NCBI GenBank assembly: GCA_037481875.1
Contig: JBBFKY010000003.1
Location: 55,235-119,234 of the forward strand
Direction: 5' to 3'
Origin: Desulfosoma sp.
Lineage (GTDB): Bacteria > Desulfobacterota > Syntrophobacteria > Syntrophobacterales > DSM-9756
DNA length: 64,000 nucleotides
The notes below the pieces were generated by a model. The model had not been told where the DNA came from, made no database searches, and was given only the letters and a program-made list of their open reading frames with translations. Shown in pieces: positions 28,444-37,330 of the stretch; the stretch's first letter is position 1; each line of letters begins with the position of its first letter. A program made the translations under genes and the position numbers.

Positions 28444-29415
28444 TCAGTAAAAAATCGACCGACACCGATGGTAAGGACGCGTTCGAAAACCATCCAGTTG
28501 CCCCAGAGTCCATAACCAGTGGTCCACCTGAACACTGGTCACCTGGTTCCAGCCACGAAGATGAAAGGCTTCTTTCAGCTTTTCAACAGCGATGAGGGTC
28601 ATGGCTCGAATTTCCACTTCTTCTCGACACCCCGACGTTAAGGGTTTTCGAGCGTCGATGCGCGCGGCCAGATCTTCTCGGTAAACAAGAATCCCCAATT
28701 GGCGAAGCACTTGGGGCAGTTTGTAGTCGGCAAAAGCCGTCAGACGATCCATATCGACAAAACGACCCGGCCCGCGGCCTTCAAACGCGGAAAAGAGATC
28801 GGCGGCAAAAATCTGGGCACGTTTCCAGAAATAAACCTTTATCCCGTCCACACAAAACTCATCACGAAAGCTTGAAAAATCCTCGGCCAACTGAGCCGCC
28901 AGTCGACACGCCGAACCATCGGCCCACTCAATGAGATGCAACACATCTCCATGCCATTTTTCAAGAAGCACTCGACCCGCTTCCTGAAGGTTCTTCAGCC
29001 GCGCCTCAAAGAGCGGAATCTTTCCACGACCGGCAAGGATTTTTTCCAAATCGGCCGATGTGAGCGTCGCAAGAAATTGAGCATCCGTTAAGGGAACGCC
29101 ATAAAGATAGGCTTTTTTCAGCGCTGCCGCGAGACCGCAGTAACCCGAATAAGGTGTGCCGTCGAGATCCACTTCCCACAAAGGCTCACCCGAATCCGGC
29201 CAAAAACAGTGGTTGAGCACATCCAGGACGAAAATCCATCGAGCCGTCTCCTCCGTTTCGTCCCAGTAATGGAAAGGTTGTCGCCACGATGGAAGATCCC
29301 TGAGAAGATCACCCCAGCGCTCGACGGCAGGTGCTACCGCATCTTCCTGCAGCCTCACAAACCGGGCCCGCGCCGCCAGAGATCTTACAGAATCCAAAAC
29401 AGGAAAAAGAACCAT
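28444..29415 (-). CDS. Queuosine salvage protein, Qng1/DUF2419 family
   Basis: About 323 residues. It matches the family of eukaryotic C9orf64/QNG1, queuosine-5'-phosphate N-glycosylases that free queuine from queuosine nucleotides. Recognisable segments: WRQPFHYWDE, the tryptophan-rich WIFVLDVLNHCFWPD, YSGYCGLAAALKKA, EFCVDGIKVYFWKRAQIFAADL, FADYKLPQVLRQLGIL, and the diagnostic C-terminus VDHWLWTLGQ...YHRCRSIFY. There is no signal peptide. ATG 29415 lies 11 bases and GTG 29418 eight bases after AAGGAGG. Assigned from memory of the family pattern. Confidence 0.82.
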   Translation of the reverse strand: MVLFPVLDSVRSLAARARFVRLQEDAVAPAVERWGDLLRDLPSWRQPFHYWDETEETARWIFVLDVLNHCFWPDSGEPLWEVDLDGTPYSGYCGLAAALKKAYLYGVPLTDAQFLATLTSADLEKILAGRGKIPLFEARLKNLQEAGRVLLEKWHGDVLHLIEWADGSACRLAAQLAEDFSSFRDEFCVDGIKVYFWKRAQIFAADLFSAFEGRGPGRFVDMDRLTAFADYKLPQVLRQLGILVYREDLAARIDARKPLTSGCREEVEIRAMTLIAVEKLKEAFHLRGWNQVTSVQVDHWLWTLGQLDGFRTRPYHRCRSIFY

Positions 29416-30330
29416 CACTTTTGAATCCTCCTTGGCTATCCCATGATTGTGCTGCATTTTGTAGCCATTCACTGCAGAAAGATAGAGAACACAGTGGAAA
29501 AGTTGTCAAATCCTCCTTCGACGAGCATCGAGCATCGTGCGATAGATCTGAAAATCTTGATGTCGATGACGTCCGTGGGCCGGGAAAAATGTGCGTGGTT
29601 AACCAACGCCTGCTTAGGGTTTTTAAGGCTTTCCGGCTGCAGTGGAATTCTTTTTTCAGCGAAGCCAAGGAACTTTGCCATTGGTACCTGCTCAGCAGGA
29701 AGCCAAGCCTCATCCGAGCGTACCACGACAGGAAAGCAAAGGCATGGTACCCGTTTCTGCAGCGATTGCTGTGGAAAGCTAGGCGCACAGGAATCATCTC
29801 GATCCAGGTCGATCGGAATCAGCCGGGGTTTGTATCTGGCCGCCCTGTTGTAACCCGCCACATGTTTCAAGAGGTAAGGTTGGCCTTGCTCGCCACATTC
29901 CGAAACAGGCCGGTTTGGATTGTCCGGTCCGTTACCTTGTATTTGGAGAAATGCAATTTCCGGCTGCCTGTCTCCAACAAAGAGGTGCCAGGTGCGATGC
30001 ACTCTGTAGGCATAATTTATGGGTTTGCAACGAGGCATGGCGGGAGTGACCGCACTCATGCAGGTTGCAACTGTCAGCGACAAATCAAGGATCTCGCAGC
30101 AAGCCTCCAGCTGATTCCGGCAATGCTGTTGACTTAACAGTCGGTTGTGAGCGAAAAATCTACACTCCACGCTGAAGAAGATCTGAAGTGAGCACGATTC
30201 CTCAAGCGGTTTCCGTCGTAAAGAACAGGGGCGTGATCCTCGGTGCCTGGGGGCCACGGGTTAGGATGTCTTCCAATGTTTTCCCATTGCCGGAAATCTC
30301 GTCAGCCTTCATAAATCCGAGCGCGAACAG
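29416..30330. other. Non-coding or decayed region open on both strands
   Basis: No gene could be supported. Long frames are open on both strands (minus 29469-30257, plus 29331-30137), but neither has a ribosome-binding site, a known motif or codon use like its neighbours. Since a transposase remnant follows directly, this is probably decayed mobile or horizontally acquired DNA. Confidence 0.5.
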
Positions 30331-30830
30331 GCTTAGGCATGTTACCTTTTATCCCTTTTATCCCTTCGGGCTGCGTGCTGCTGTTGACCCAGGGCTACCA
30401 GAGTTTCGATTTCATCAGCTATCTTAGAGATATCGACAAAGGTCACTTTCTTTTCCGCTGTCCGGCCGAACCGACTTTTCCGGCTGTCGAGGCTTTCGTT
30501 TGCAGCGGCCGACAAGAAAACGAGATTTCGATCCCCCTTCCAGCAACGACCTCAGAAGGCTGAGCGCCGAGCAACGCAAGAAAGCCGCCGACTTTCAACG
30601 GCGCATGATCCGGCTGGGAAGCCCTGAAGGAACGGTCTCGGTGCTTTTCGCCGACTGCTCCACAAGGGTGGCTTCCCCAGAAAGAGGAGATCATCGAGCT
30701 CTGTTTTAGCGTATGAACCAACGTGGAAGATCATTCTTCCAACAGATGGTGCGCCGCTCAAACCACGAGACTCAAAGATCCTTAAGTCAACGGCATTGGA
30801 GGTGTTGGAGAGGGGACGGATGGACTCCAA
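30330..30830 (+). pseudogene. DDE transposase remnant (IS4-like), frameshifted
   Basis: The frame at 30339-30563 reads LLLTQGYQSFDFISYLRD then HFLFRCPAEPTFPAVEAF, the second-Asp region of IS4-type transposases (usually DRGYQSFDF). After a frame change it continues as MIRLGSPEGTVSVLFADC. A third frame gives KEEIIELCFSV-stop-TNVE, matching the EEIIELY..RWEVE stretch with the catalytic Glu. At least two frameshifts and a stop. Neither ends nor target duplications could be placed. Confidence 0.6.
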
Positions 30831-31029
30831 TTCAAAGAAAAGCTACCTTTCGACAGATCCAGCCAAGTAAAGTGGCTCGCATGTTGCTTTTAGGTTTTTA
30901 AAGCCTTGTCAACCGCCATGCCAAGGTAAGGATGCGAAGTGGTTCTTTTGTCGTGGTTTCGGGTGTCTCTTCGAGCCCTTTCGGCCCTTCCCTTCGCTTA
31001 GGTGGCTCTGGTCGGTCCGGTGTGTTCTG

Positions 31030-31916
31030 CATGGGGGCAGTCACCGGTCGGCGCACCGTCCACTCCGCAGGGCGTCCCGGCCAACGGGTAGGAAGCCCCC
31101 AAGCAGCCCCTGCTTTTTCTGCCCAAGGGAAAGGCGACCCCCGTTCAGACCGAAAAGATCGACGAAGCGGCTCAAAAGATCGGAGCGAACTTCGACCGAA
31201 TGAGCAAAAAGGCGTCCCGCCGCCTGGGCAAATGGGTGGACGTGAAGGTCTTCTACGGCGTCAGTTGGTTGAAGCTGATCGTCTGCGCGGGGCACCTTTT
31301 TCTGGTGGTGCTCTTCGAGCGTTTGTGACGAGCGCTGCTTCGCCGAGGGCTCCTGAGGCTGGAAGCAGCCAGGGAAAAGGGAGGCTGGCTCTCCCTGACC
31401 TTGGAGCCCCTCCACAAACCCTTCACCCTCTTCATCCGGGTCTACCGCGTCGATGTGACCCCGTCGCCCCGCTCTTCGGTCATTTCCAATCCCCCGACGG
31501 CACCACCCTGTCCACACGGTGGCGAGTCGGGCCGCCGACGTGGGCGGGACCATCGTACTCATCTGTGTCATCTATCGGCTGGTGGCCGTGGTGGACGTGT
31601 GGTTGAAACAATGGGCTACCACCTCGGAAAGCACCATCGACGACATGCTGGTCCCCCAGGTGGGCAAGACCCTAAGAATCTTCGTGGCGGTGTGGGCGCC
31701 ATCATGGTGCTCCAGACCTTGACGGGTATCGACGTCGGCCCGCTCATCGCCTCCCTGGGTATCGGCGGCTTGGTCTTGGCCCCGGCGGCTAAGGAATCGG
31801 TGGCCAACTTTTTCGACACGCCGACCATCCTCATCGACATGCCCTTCCAAGTGAGAGAACGCATCTTGGTGCACGGCGACGACGGGACTGTGGAATCCGT
31901 ATCCATGCCTGGATGA
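31030..31916 (+). pseudogene. MscS-family mechanosensitive channel, broken by frameshifts and stops
   Basis: Pieces in different frames line up in order with a small-conductance mechanosensitive channel. First comes KIDEAAQKIGANFDRMSKKASRRL, with membrane segment LKLIVCAGHLFLVVLFERL and then an in-frame TGA near 31326. Then VIYRLVAVVDVWLKQWATTSESTIDDMLVPQVGKTLRI, then after another shift VLQTLTGIDVGPLIASLGIGGLVLAPAAKESVANFF and PFQVRERILV. The last is the pore helix and beta domain of MscS. The C-terminal domain is missing. Two to four disabling changes are needed, so it is not functional as it stands. Confidence 0.8.
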
Positions 31917-32152
31917 TCGCCTTCGCTTCGGTAAAGAACGAAAACAGCTGGAGCCGGAAACACTCTGCTTTAAGTTTTTTCTGGGCGAGAGCACGGGCAA
32001 AAACGTCAAAGAGGCGTCCATCAAGAAGTTGATCCATGTTTTCGCTTAGATTATGGAGTGCATCATGATAAGGCACTGGTAGACTCGGGAAGCATTTGTG
32101 CTTGAGAGGGCATTCAGAACGATGTGTTCCACAAATCGATGAGGTTGCTTCC

Positions 32153-32620
32153 ATGAAGACCCGCGCACGAGACATTATGAGCACGGATTACGAAACCCTG
32201 TCCCCGAATCTTCCCATCAGCGAAGCGGTCAAGCGATTCCGTCAGGCCAGTGCCAAGGGCAGGAAGATCTTCGGCATGATGGTCACCGATGAGTCGGGCC
32301 GCTTGGTGGGCATGCTCTCCATGTACGACATTTTGTTGTTCATGCGGCCGAAGCATGTGCACATCTGGGGCCTTATGGAAGACGTTGATTTAGAGGGCAT
32401 GATGGAGATGGCCTGCCAACGGGCCCGGTCCGTCCGCGTCGGTGACATCATGACCACCGAAGTGATCACCGTGAGTCCAGACACCCATTTACTTCGCGTG
32501 ATGGACATCATGATCAAGAAACACATTCGCCGACTTCCCGTCCTGGAAGACGGAAAAATTCGAGGAATTCTCTACATATCCGATCTTTTTTATGAGCTTC
32601 TCGAGGAGCTGTCCCAATAA
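32153..32620 (+). CDS. CBS-domain pair protein
   Basis: 155 residues from ATG 32153, with GAGG upstream. Two CBS motifs make one Bateman module: residues ~3-65 (RARDIMSTDYETLSPNLPISEAV...GMMVTDESGRLVGMLS) and ~95-150 (VGDIMTTEVITVSPDTHLLRVMDIMI...LPVLEDGKIRGILYISDL). Such modules bind adenosyl nucleotides and regulate partners. It starts about 240 bases after the MscS remnant and is followed by a second CBS gene; the two probably form an operon. Confidence 0.88.
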   Translation: MKTRARDIMSTDYETLSPNLPISEAVKRFRQASAKGRKIFGMMVTDESGRLVGMLSMYDILLFMRPKHVHIWGLMEDVDLEGMMEMACQRARSVRVGDIMTTEVITVSPDTHLLRVMDIMIKKHIRRLPVLEDGKIRGILYISDLFYELLEELSQ

Positions 32621-32641
32621 TTTCAACGACAGGGGTGTGCC

Positions 32642-33538
32642 ATGAAAACGGGAAAAATGGACACCTTGAGCCGCCTGTCCGTAGCTGACGCTATGCGCCG
32701 CCAAGTCCTTCAGCGGCCTGAAAGCAGTTCCATCGGCTCCGCCATTAACATCCTTCTGAAATACAAGGTCAATGCGCTTTTGGTGATCGATGGACGCGGG
32801 CAACCCGCGGGCGTCGTTTCCAAGACGGACATCATGGGAGCCTATTACGCCGGGCTACCTTTGGAAGCCCCCGTAGAAATGATCATGAGCGGCCCACCCC
32901 TCTATTGCAGGCCACTGATGCGGTTGTCTGAAGCGCTTGAAATTATGCATGCCAAAGGCGTCTATCGGCTCTACGTCAGGGAAGCTGATGACATGGCGGT
33001 CAGCGGAGTGCTGGCCTACCCGGACATCGTGGGTTTGCTTTACCAGATATGCCGCCACTGCTCGATGAGCCTTCACCAGAGGAAGAGGCGAAGTCAGGCG
33101 GATGCCGTGAAACGGTATACGGTCCGGGAAGTCATGACCCGTGAGGTTCAGAGCGTGGATGCAGACACATCGCTTTTCGGCGTTATGGAAAAGCTGTCGG
33201 CACATCGCTTTGGAGCGCTCCTGATCACCGAAAGGAGCTATCAGCCCGCAGGCGTCATTTCCAAAACGGATCTTTCCCTGGCGTACCGGCACGGTGTGAA
33301 TCCTCAGGTTTCCGCACGAGAAATTATGACTCCGAGAGTGGTGAGGTGCGCCGCCGACGAAGCCCTGGAACTGGCCATCCGTCAACTTATTTATCAGGAT
33401 ATTCACCGGCTTTTTGTGCACGGTACCAATACCCAAGAAATCATCGGAGTCCTCTCTCTCAGTGATGCGGCTCGGGTCCGATCCGGATCGTGTCACGCGT
33501 GCGTCACCAGTCGAATTCGTTTGGAATCGGCCAATTGA
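32642..33538 (+). CDS. Four-CBS-domain protein
   Basis: 298 residues; AGGGGTG precedes ATG 32642. Four CBS repeats are visible as two Bateman modules: VADAMRR.. (~13), VEMIMSGPPLYCRP (~77), VREVMTREVQSVDADT (~160), AREIMTPRVVRCAADE (~222), each followed by the G-V-x-S-K-T-D or G-V-L-x-x-D type ending. No enzymatic or channel domain is attached, so it is a stand-alone sensor or regulatory subunit. It lies 21 bases after the previous CBS gene. Confidence 0.87.
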   Translation: MKTGKMDTLSRLSVADAMRRQVLQRPESSSIGSAINILLKYKVNALLVIDGRGQPAGVVSKTDIMGAYYAGLPLEAPVEMIMSGPPLYCRPLMRLSEALEIMHAKGVYRLYVREADDMAVSGVLAYPDIVGLLYQICRHCSMSLHQRKRRSQADAVKRYTVREVMTREVQSVDADTSLFGVMEKLSAHRFGALLITERSYQPAGVISKTDLSLAYRHGVNPQVSAREIMTPRVVRCAADEALELAIRQLIYQDIHRLFVHGTNTQEIIGVLSLSDAARVRSGSCHACVTSRIRLESAN

Positions 33539-34061
33539 AGCGAGTCTTCGATTCTCGGCCTGCCGCAACATTTACTATCTATGTAAGTGTTTACGGACTT
33601 TCCAATATGGTGGGACATCTTTTCAAGCTTTTGTCCTTCCTCCTGGTTTTCAAGGGTTTGGTTCGCAGCGGCACTCGGAATCCTTTCGTTTTCCTCAATC
33701 AACAACGCAAGAGGGTAAAAAGACCTGGAAATCGCTCTCAAGGAAATCAGAACGCTACGGAGTCTACTTCCCATAGGTTCCTTTTGCAAGAACATCCGGG
33801 ACGATGAAAGCCATTGGCAAGACCTTGAAACTTTGATACCCGAATCAAGTGGTATCGCTCAATTTTCACATGACATCTGACCCGATTGCTTGCGAAAACA
33901 TTATCCGGACCTTGCTGACGATGTCCTAAAGAACCTCGAAGCGAAAGAGCCCGGTTCGGCCCAAAAAGTATAGGCGTGGACAGGGAGAGCTCTGAACAGT
34001 CTTGGCGGTCTGAAACCGAACACAAGCTGGCTTCAATCATGACAAGGGGAGGGTAACTTCC
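33539..34061. other. Intergenic region, nothing recognised
   Basis: 523 bases. Reading all frames I see only short overlapping frames without motifs, and no clear hairpin with a U-tract. It probably holds the promoter of the diguanylate cyclase gene. Confidence 0.5.
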
Positions 34062-34961
34062 ATGGACGAATCCTTCTACAAGGCTCTCTTGGACAATTTG
34101 GCTGATGGGGTTTATTTCATCGACACGAACCGGCGGATCACCTTCTGGAACAAAGCGGCGGAACGTCTCACCGGGTATACGGCCCAAGAGGTGGTAGGGA
34201 AGTCCTGTGCCGACAATGTTCTTCGGCACGTGGACGAATCGGGAAAAGAACTTTGCGTGGAAGGATGTCCGCTGGCTGGCGTCCTTCAAGATGGCCGGAT
34301 GCGTGAAGCCCACGTCTACATGCACCACAAGTTGGGATTCCGAGCACCGGTAGACATTCGGGCTACGGCCTTGAGAAAAAGCGACGGGGAGATCGTCGGC
34401 GCCGTGGAAATCTTTCATACCCCTTCCGAAAGGCTTAATATTTTAGAAGAGATCCAAAAACTTCGAAAGGAAGTTCTAACCGACCCTCTCACCGGTGTGG
34501 GCAATCGCCGTTACGCCGAGATGCGCCTTCAGGAATGCGAAAAAGACGAAAGGGAATACGGTGTTCCCTACGGGATTCTCTTCGTGGACATCGACCACTT
34601 CAAGAGAGTGAATGACACATGGGGGCATGGTGTGGGCGACAGGGTGCTTCGCATGGTGGCGCAGGTCCTGGACAAATCCGTTCGAAGCCTGGACACTCCC
34701 TGCCGTTGGGGCGGAGAGGAATTTGTGGTAATCACCCGGAACGTTACCGCCGAGGGCTTGCAGACGTTGGGGGAGCGGCTGCGCGTCCTCATTGAAAAGA
34801 GTTGGCTCGATCATCAGGGTGAGCGTATCGCCGTGACCGCATCCTTTGGAGGTGCTCTTTCTCGGACCGGTGAAACGGCTGAAGATGTGATGAGCCGGGC
34901 CGATAAGCAACTCTACCGCAGCAAAGCTGAAGGCCGCAACCGGGTAAGGCTGGATACCTGA
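34062..34961 (+). CDS. PAS-GGDEF diguanylate cyclase
   Basis: 299 residues. An N-terminal PAS domain (~5-120, VYFIDTNRRITFWNKAAERLTGYT) contains CVEGCP cysteines (65-69). A helical linker leads to the GGDEF domain: DPLTGVGNRRY, VDIDHFKRVND with metal-binding Asp about 176, and the active-site GGEEF at 217-221. The inhibitory I-site RxxD (RSLD, 208-211) lies exactly five residues before GGEEF, so c-di-GMP feedback is expected. There is no membrane segment. ATG 34062 follows AGGGGAGGG. It makes c-di-GMP in response to an unknown PAS signal. Confidence 0.92.
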   Translation: MDESFYKALLDNLADGVYFIDTNRRITFWNKAAERLTGYTAQEVVGKSCADNVLRHVDESGKELCVEGCPLAGVLQDGRMREAHVYMHHKLGFRAPVDIRATALRKSDGEIVGAVEIFHTPSERLNILEEIQKLRKEVLTDPLTGVGNRRYAEMRLQECEKDEREYGVPYGILFVDIDHFKRVNDTWGHGVGDRVLRMVAQVLDKSVRSLDTPCRWGGEEFVVITRNVTAEGLQTLGERLRVLIEKSWLDHQGERIAVTASFGGALSRTGETAEDVMSRADKQLYRSKAEGRNRVRLDT

Positions 34962-35145
34962 AGGTTGGGATCCGGCTCAAACATTTTTGTATCTTTCGGT
35001 CTGAAAAGCTTATCCTTGCTGTCCCTGAGATAAACCTGACGGTCGATCCCCCTTCAGACCATGGGTTTGCGGAACAGGTGGACCGCTTCCACAAAAACAC
35101 TCATTCGCCTCATGCATCAAGCCTCTCAAATCCGTACAACTTCTG

Positions 35146-35441
35146 TTGGGGCGCACTGGTGTAGGCGCCCCAAAGCTCTGCCACGACCCAGGGGATTTAG
35201 GGGCGGACACATCGGTCCGCCCCTATGGAGCATCCCGGAACTGGACTCACTACGGGCGAAGACATCGGTCGGCCCCTAAGGATGAACACCAGGAACCGAA
35301 CCCATTGAGGGCTGATAAGTCGGTCGGCCCCACACACATCAACAGCCTTAACCCAAACCGATTGTGGGCGGACACATCGGTCCGCCCCTGCGGAGCATTC
35401 CGGAACTGGACTCACTACGGGCAAAACATCGGTCCGCCCCT
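35146..35441. repeat. Cluster of GGGGCGGACACATCGGTCCGCCCC palindromes
   Basis: Six related inverted-repeat units lie here: 35146-35172 (variant TTGGGGCGC...GCGCCCCAA), 35200-35223, 35254-35277, 35309-35331, 35364-35389 and 35419-35441. The stem is GGGGCGGA/TCCGCCCC around CACATCGG, with mutated copies. A longer unit (GGAGCATYCCGGAACTGGACTCACTACGGGC) recurs at 35227-35257 and 35392-35421, so part of the cluster arose by tandem duplication of about 165 bases. It is an intergenic REP-like family. Open frames across it are spurious. Confidence 0.85.
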
Positions 35442-35606
35442 ACGGGTTGGTGGCCTTAGGCGGACACTTGGGTTACCGAGGCTCCAGGATTGAAGAGGCT
35501 TCATTTAAAAAAGGTTCCTCACACGCTGACAAGCGCTTTTTGGCGAGTCTCACGAAATCCCGCCGGGCGATCTCTTGATGGGGGCTTGAAATTCGACGAG
35601 GACCGT

Positions 35607-36944
35607 TTAGGGCATGGGAACCTCTTTGGAGCTTTGTTCCTGAAGCCAGCGCAGCAAAAAAGGACGATTGTTCTTGGCTGGATCTTGAAGGACCATGTGA
35701 AACGCTTTTTTGAGGATGTTACCCACTTCGGGACCTTGGGCCAAACCGGTGATCGACATGACATCTCGACCGTTGATGGCCAGTGCCTTAGGTGTGAGTG
35801 CGTGTTTTTCGTCGAGAATCCGTTGGATCCTAAAAGAAAGTCTTTCCACATCTAAAGGGTCATCCGTGGTTCCGTGAGCTCTTCGATCGGCTCGAAGGAG
35901 ATCCAAAAAATCTTCCATAAGGGATGGCCCCACCCGGTGAATCAGACGTCGTACAGCGCCGTCTTTCCAGGAGTCTGTGGAATGCACCATATGGTTTTCC
36001 ACCAACGTGACGACCTCTTCCACAAGCTTCTTGGACGCCAACCAACGTGCCAGAATTTCCGACGCCATGTGAGCGCTGAGCTTTTCATGGCCGTAAAACC
36101 TAAAGGTACCTCGAACTTTTTGACGCACTCGAGGCTTGCCGATATCATGAAGGAGCGCAGCCAACCGCACGCGGAGACGCGGCGGACTGAAATGCACGCA
36201 CTCCAATGTGTGTCGATAAATATCGTAACGGTGGTACGCGTTCTGCTTTTTCTTCCAGCCTTCGAGAAGTTCCGGAAAAAAGACGGCGGTCAATCCCGTG
36301 CGCCGGCAGAGTTCCAAAGCTTCCACGACATGAGATCCCACAATCATCTTCCAGACTTCGTCCCGAACCCTTTCTACGGCGACGCGAGTCAGCCATGGGG
36401 CGGCACTGCGCATGGCCCCTACGGTCTTGGAACTCACACGGAATCCATAACGGCTCACAAACCGAGCCGCCCTCAGCAGCCGCACCGGATCTTCATCAAA
36501 CCTTTCCAACGGGTTTCCCACGCCACGAAGCCTTCTTGCCGCTAGATCTTTTCTTCCCTGAAAAGGATCCACCAACTTTTCGTCCGGGTAAGTTACGGCC
36601 ATGGCGTTGATGGTAAAATCTCGACGTGCCAGATCCTTGAAAGCATCCCCATAACCGTTGGCCATCCATGATGTGATTTCCACCACACCGTTTGAAGTGA
36701 CGACATGGATCGTGCCATGCCGCAAGCCAAAAGTTACCACCCGGTAGCTTGGGCTGAGGATCTCCTGAAGCCTTTCCGGCGAAGCGTTCGTCGAAAAATC
36801 CCAGTCGGCGGGGTTTTCTCCCAAAAGATAGTCCCGCACAGCCCCCCCTACGAGCCAGAGCTCATAACCCCTGTCCCGCAGGCGACGGGCCACCCCGGCC
36901 ACCGCTTCAGGCATAAAACTGAAAATTTGTGCCACGTTGATCAT
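35607..36944 (-). CDS. cca: CCA tRNA nucleotidyltransferase / poly(A) polymerase family with HD domain
   Basis: About 445 residues; ATG 36944 or an in-frame TTG at 36953. The class II nucleotidyltransferase head has LVGGAVRDYLLG, the metal-binding DWDFSTNA, RRDFTINAMA, DPFQGRKDL, and the RNA-binding FDEDPVRLLRAARF. An HD phosphohydrolase domain follows (LAALLHDIGKPRV..., HEKLSAHMA, VENHMVHS). The set fits a CCA-adding enzyme; poly(A) polymerase is a possible alternative. Divergent from the small gene at 37038. Confidence 0.9.
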   Translation of the reverse strand: MINVAQIFSFMPEAVAGVARRLRDRGYELWLVGGAVRDYLLGENPADWDFSTNASPERLQEILSPSYRVVTFGLRHGTIHVVTSNGVVEITSWMANGYGDAFKDLARRDFTINAMAVTYPDEKLVDPFQGRKDLAARRLRGVGNPLERFDEDPVRLLRAARFVSRYGFRVSSKTVGAMRSAAPWLTRVAVERVRDEVWKMIVGSHVVEALELCRRTGLTAVFFPELLEGWKKKQNAYHRYDIYRHTLECVHFSPPRLRVRLAALLHDIGKPRVRQKVRGTFRFYGHEKLSAHMASEILARWLASKKLVEEVVTLVENHMVHSTDSWKDGAVRRLIHRVGPSLMEDFLDLLRADRRAHGTTDDPLDVERLSFRIQRILDEKHALTPKALAINGRDVMSITGLAQGPEVGNILKKAFHMVLQDPAKNNRPFLLRWLQEQSSKEVPMP

Positions 36945-37037
36945 ACTCTTCAAAATTTCCTTGATCTCCTCCTTTTTTGCCTATATTAAAAGGACTGTTC
37001 GTGAGGCACAAGGGCAGCCACCATGAAGGAGGAAGCA

Positions 37038-37169
37038 GTGGACGCCACTCAGGTGATGGAAGAGGCCAATCGGATCATCGAGGATTTTCCTCTGCACAAA
37101 TACGTGCTTTACGTCATGCTGTTCTTTCTTGAGATCGCCATCGCCTTTTGGATCGGTCTCAGTTTGTAA
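37038..37169 (+). CDS. Small single-helix membrane peptide
   Basis: 43 residues from GTG 37038, which follows AAGGAGG at six bases; an ATG at 37023 in the same frame would include that site in the coding region. An amphipathic, acidic N-terminus (DATQVMEEANRIIEDF) leads into one membrane helix (YVLYVMLFFLEIAIAFWIGL). No family recognised. It sits between cca and the leucine leader, 62 bases upstream of the leader peptide start. Confidence 0.6.
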   Translation: MDATQVMEEANRIIEDFPLHKYVLYVMLFFLEIAIAFWIGLSL

Positions 37170-37231
37170 GGGTCGGCTCGCTAGTGTCTGAAAAACCGGC
37201 AAAAGCTTTTAAAGGTAGAAGGGAAAGTTTC

Positions 37232-37330
37232 ATGTTACAAAATCTTTTGCGCACGCTAGACCTTCTTTTGTTGCTTAGCGGCGGGGCCCAGGTGGGGGAA
37301 CCCTTCGTCTTCCGTGTGCGCAAAAGGTGA
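37232..37330 (+). CDS. Leucine-operon leader peptide
   Basis: A 32-residue peptide with nine leucines, five of them consecutive (CTT CTT TTG TTG CTT at 37262-37276), plus TTA, CTT, TTG and CTA earlier. AAGGGAAAG lies eight bases upstream of ATG 37232. It is followed by a Rho-independent terminator and leuA. The arrangement is that of a classic transcription-attenuation leader: ribosome stalling on Leu codons when charged tRNA-Leu is scarce lets the RNA escape the terminator. Confidence 0.8.
   Translation: MLQNLLRTLDLLLLLSGGAQVGEPFVFRVRKR

Noticed and set aside
35146-35441. Possible CRISPR array
   Set aside because: The repeats are palindromic, unequal and irregularly spaced, with related rather than unique spacers, and no cas genes are nearby.
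35061-35493. Frames encoding GADRCVRP-like and HRSAPKD-like peptides on both strands
   Set aside because: They are translations of the palindromic repeats and not genes.
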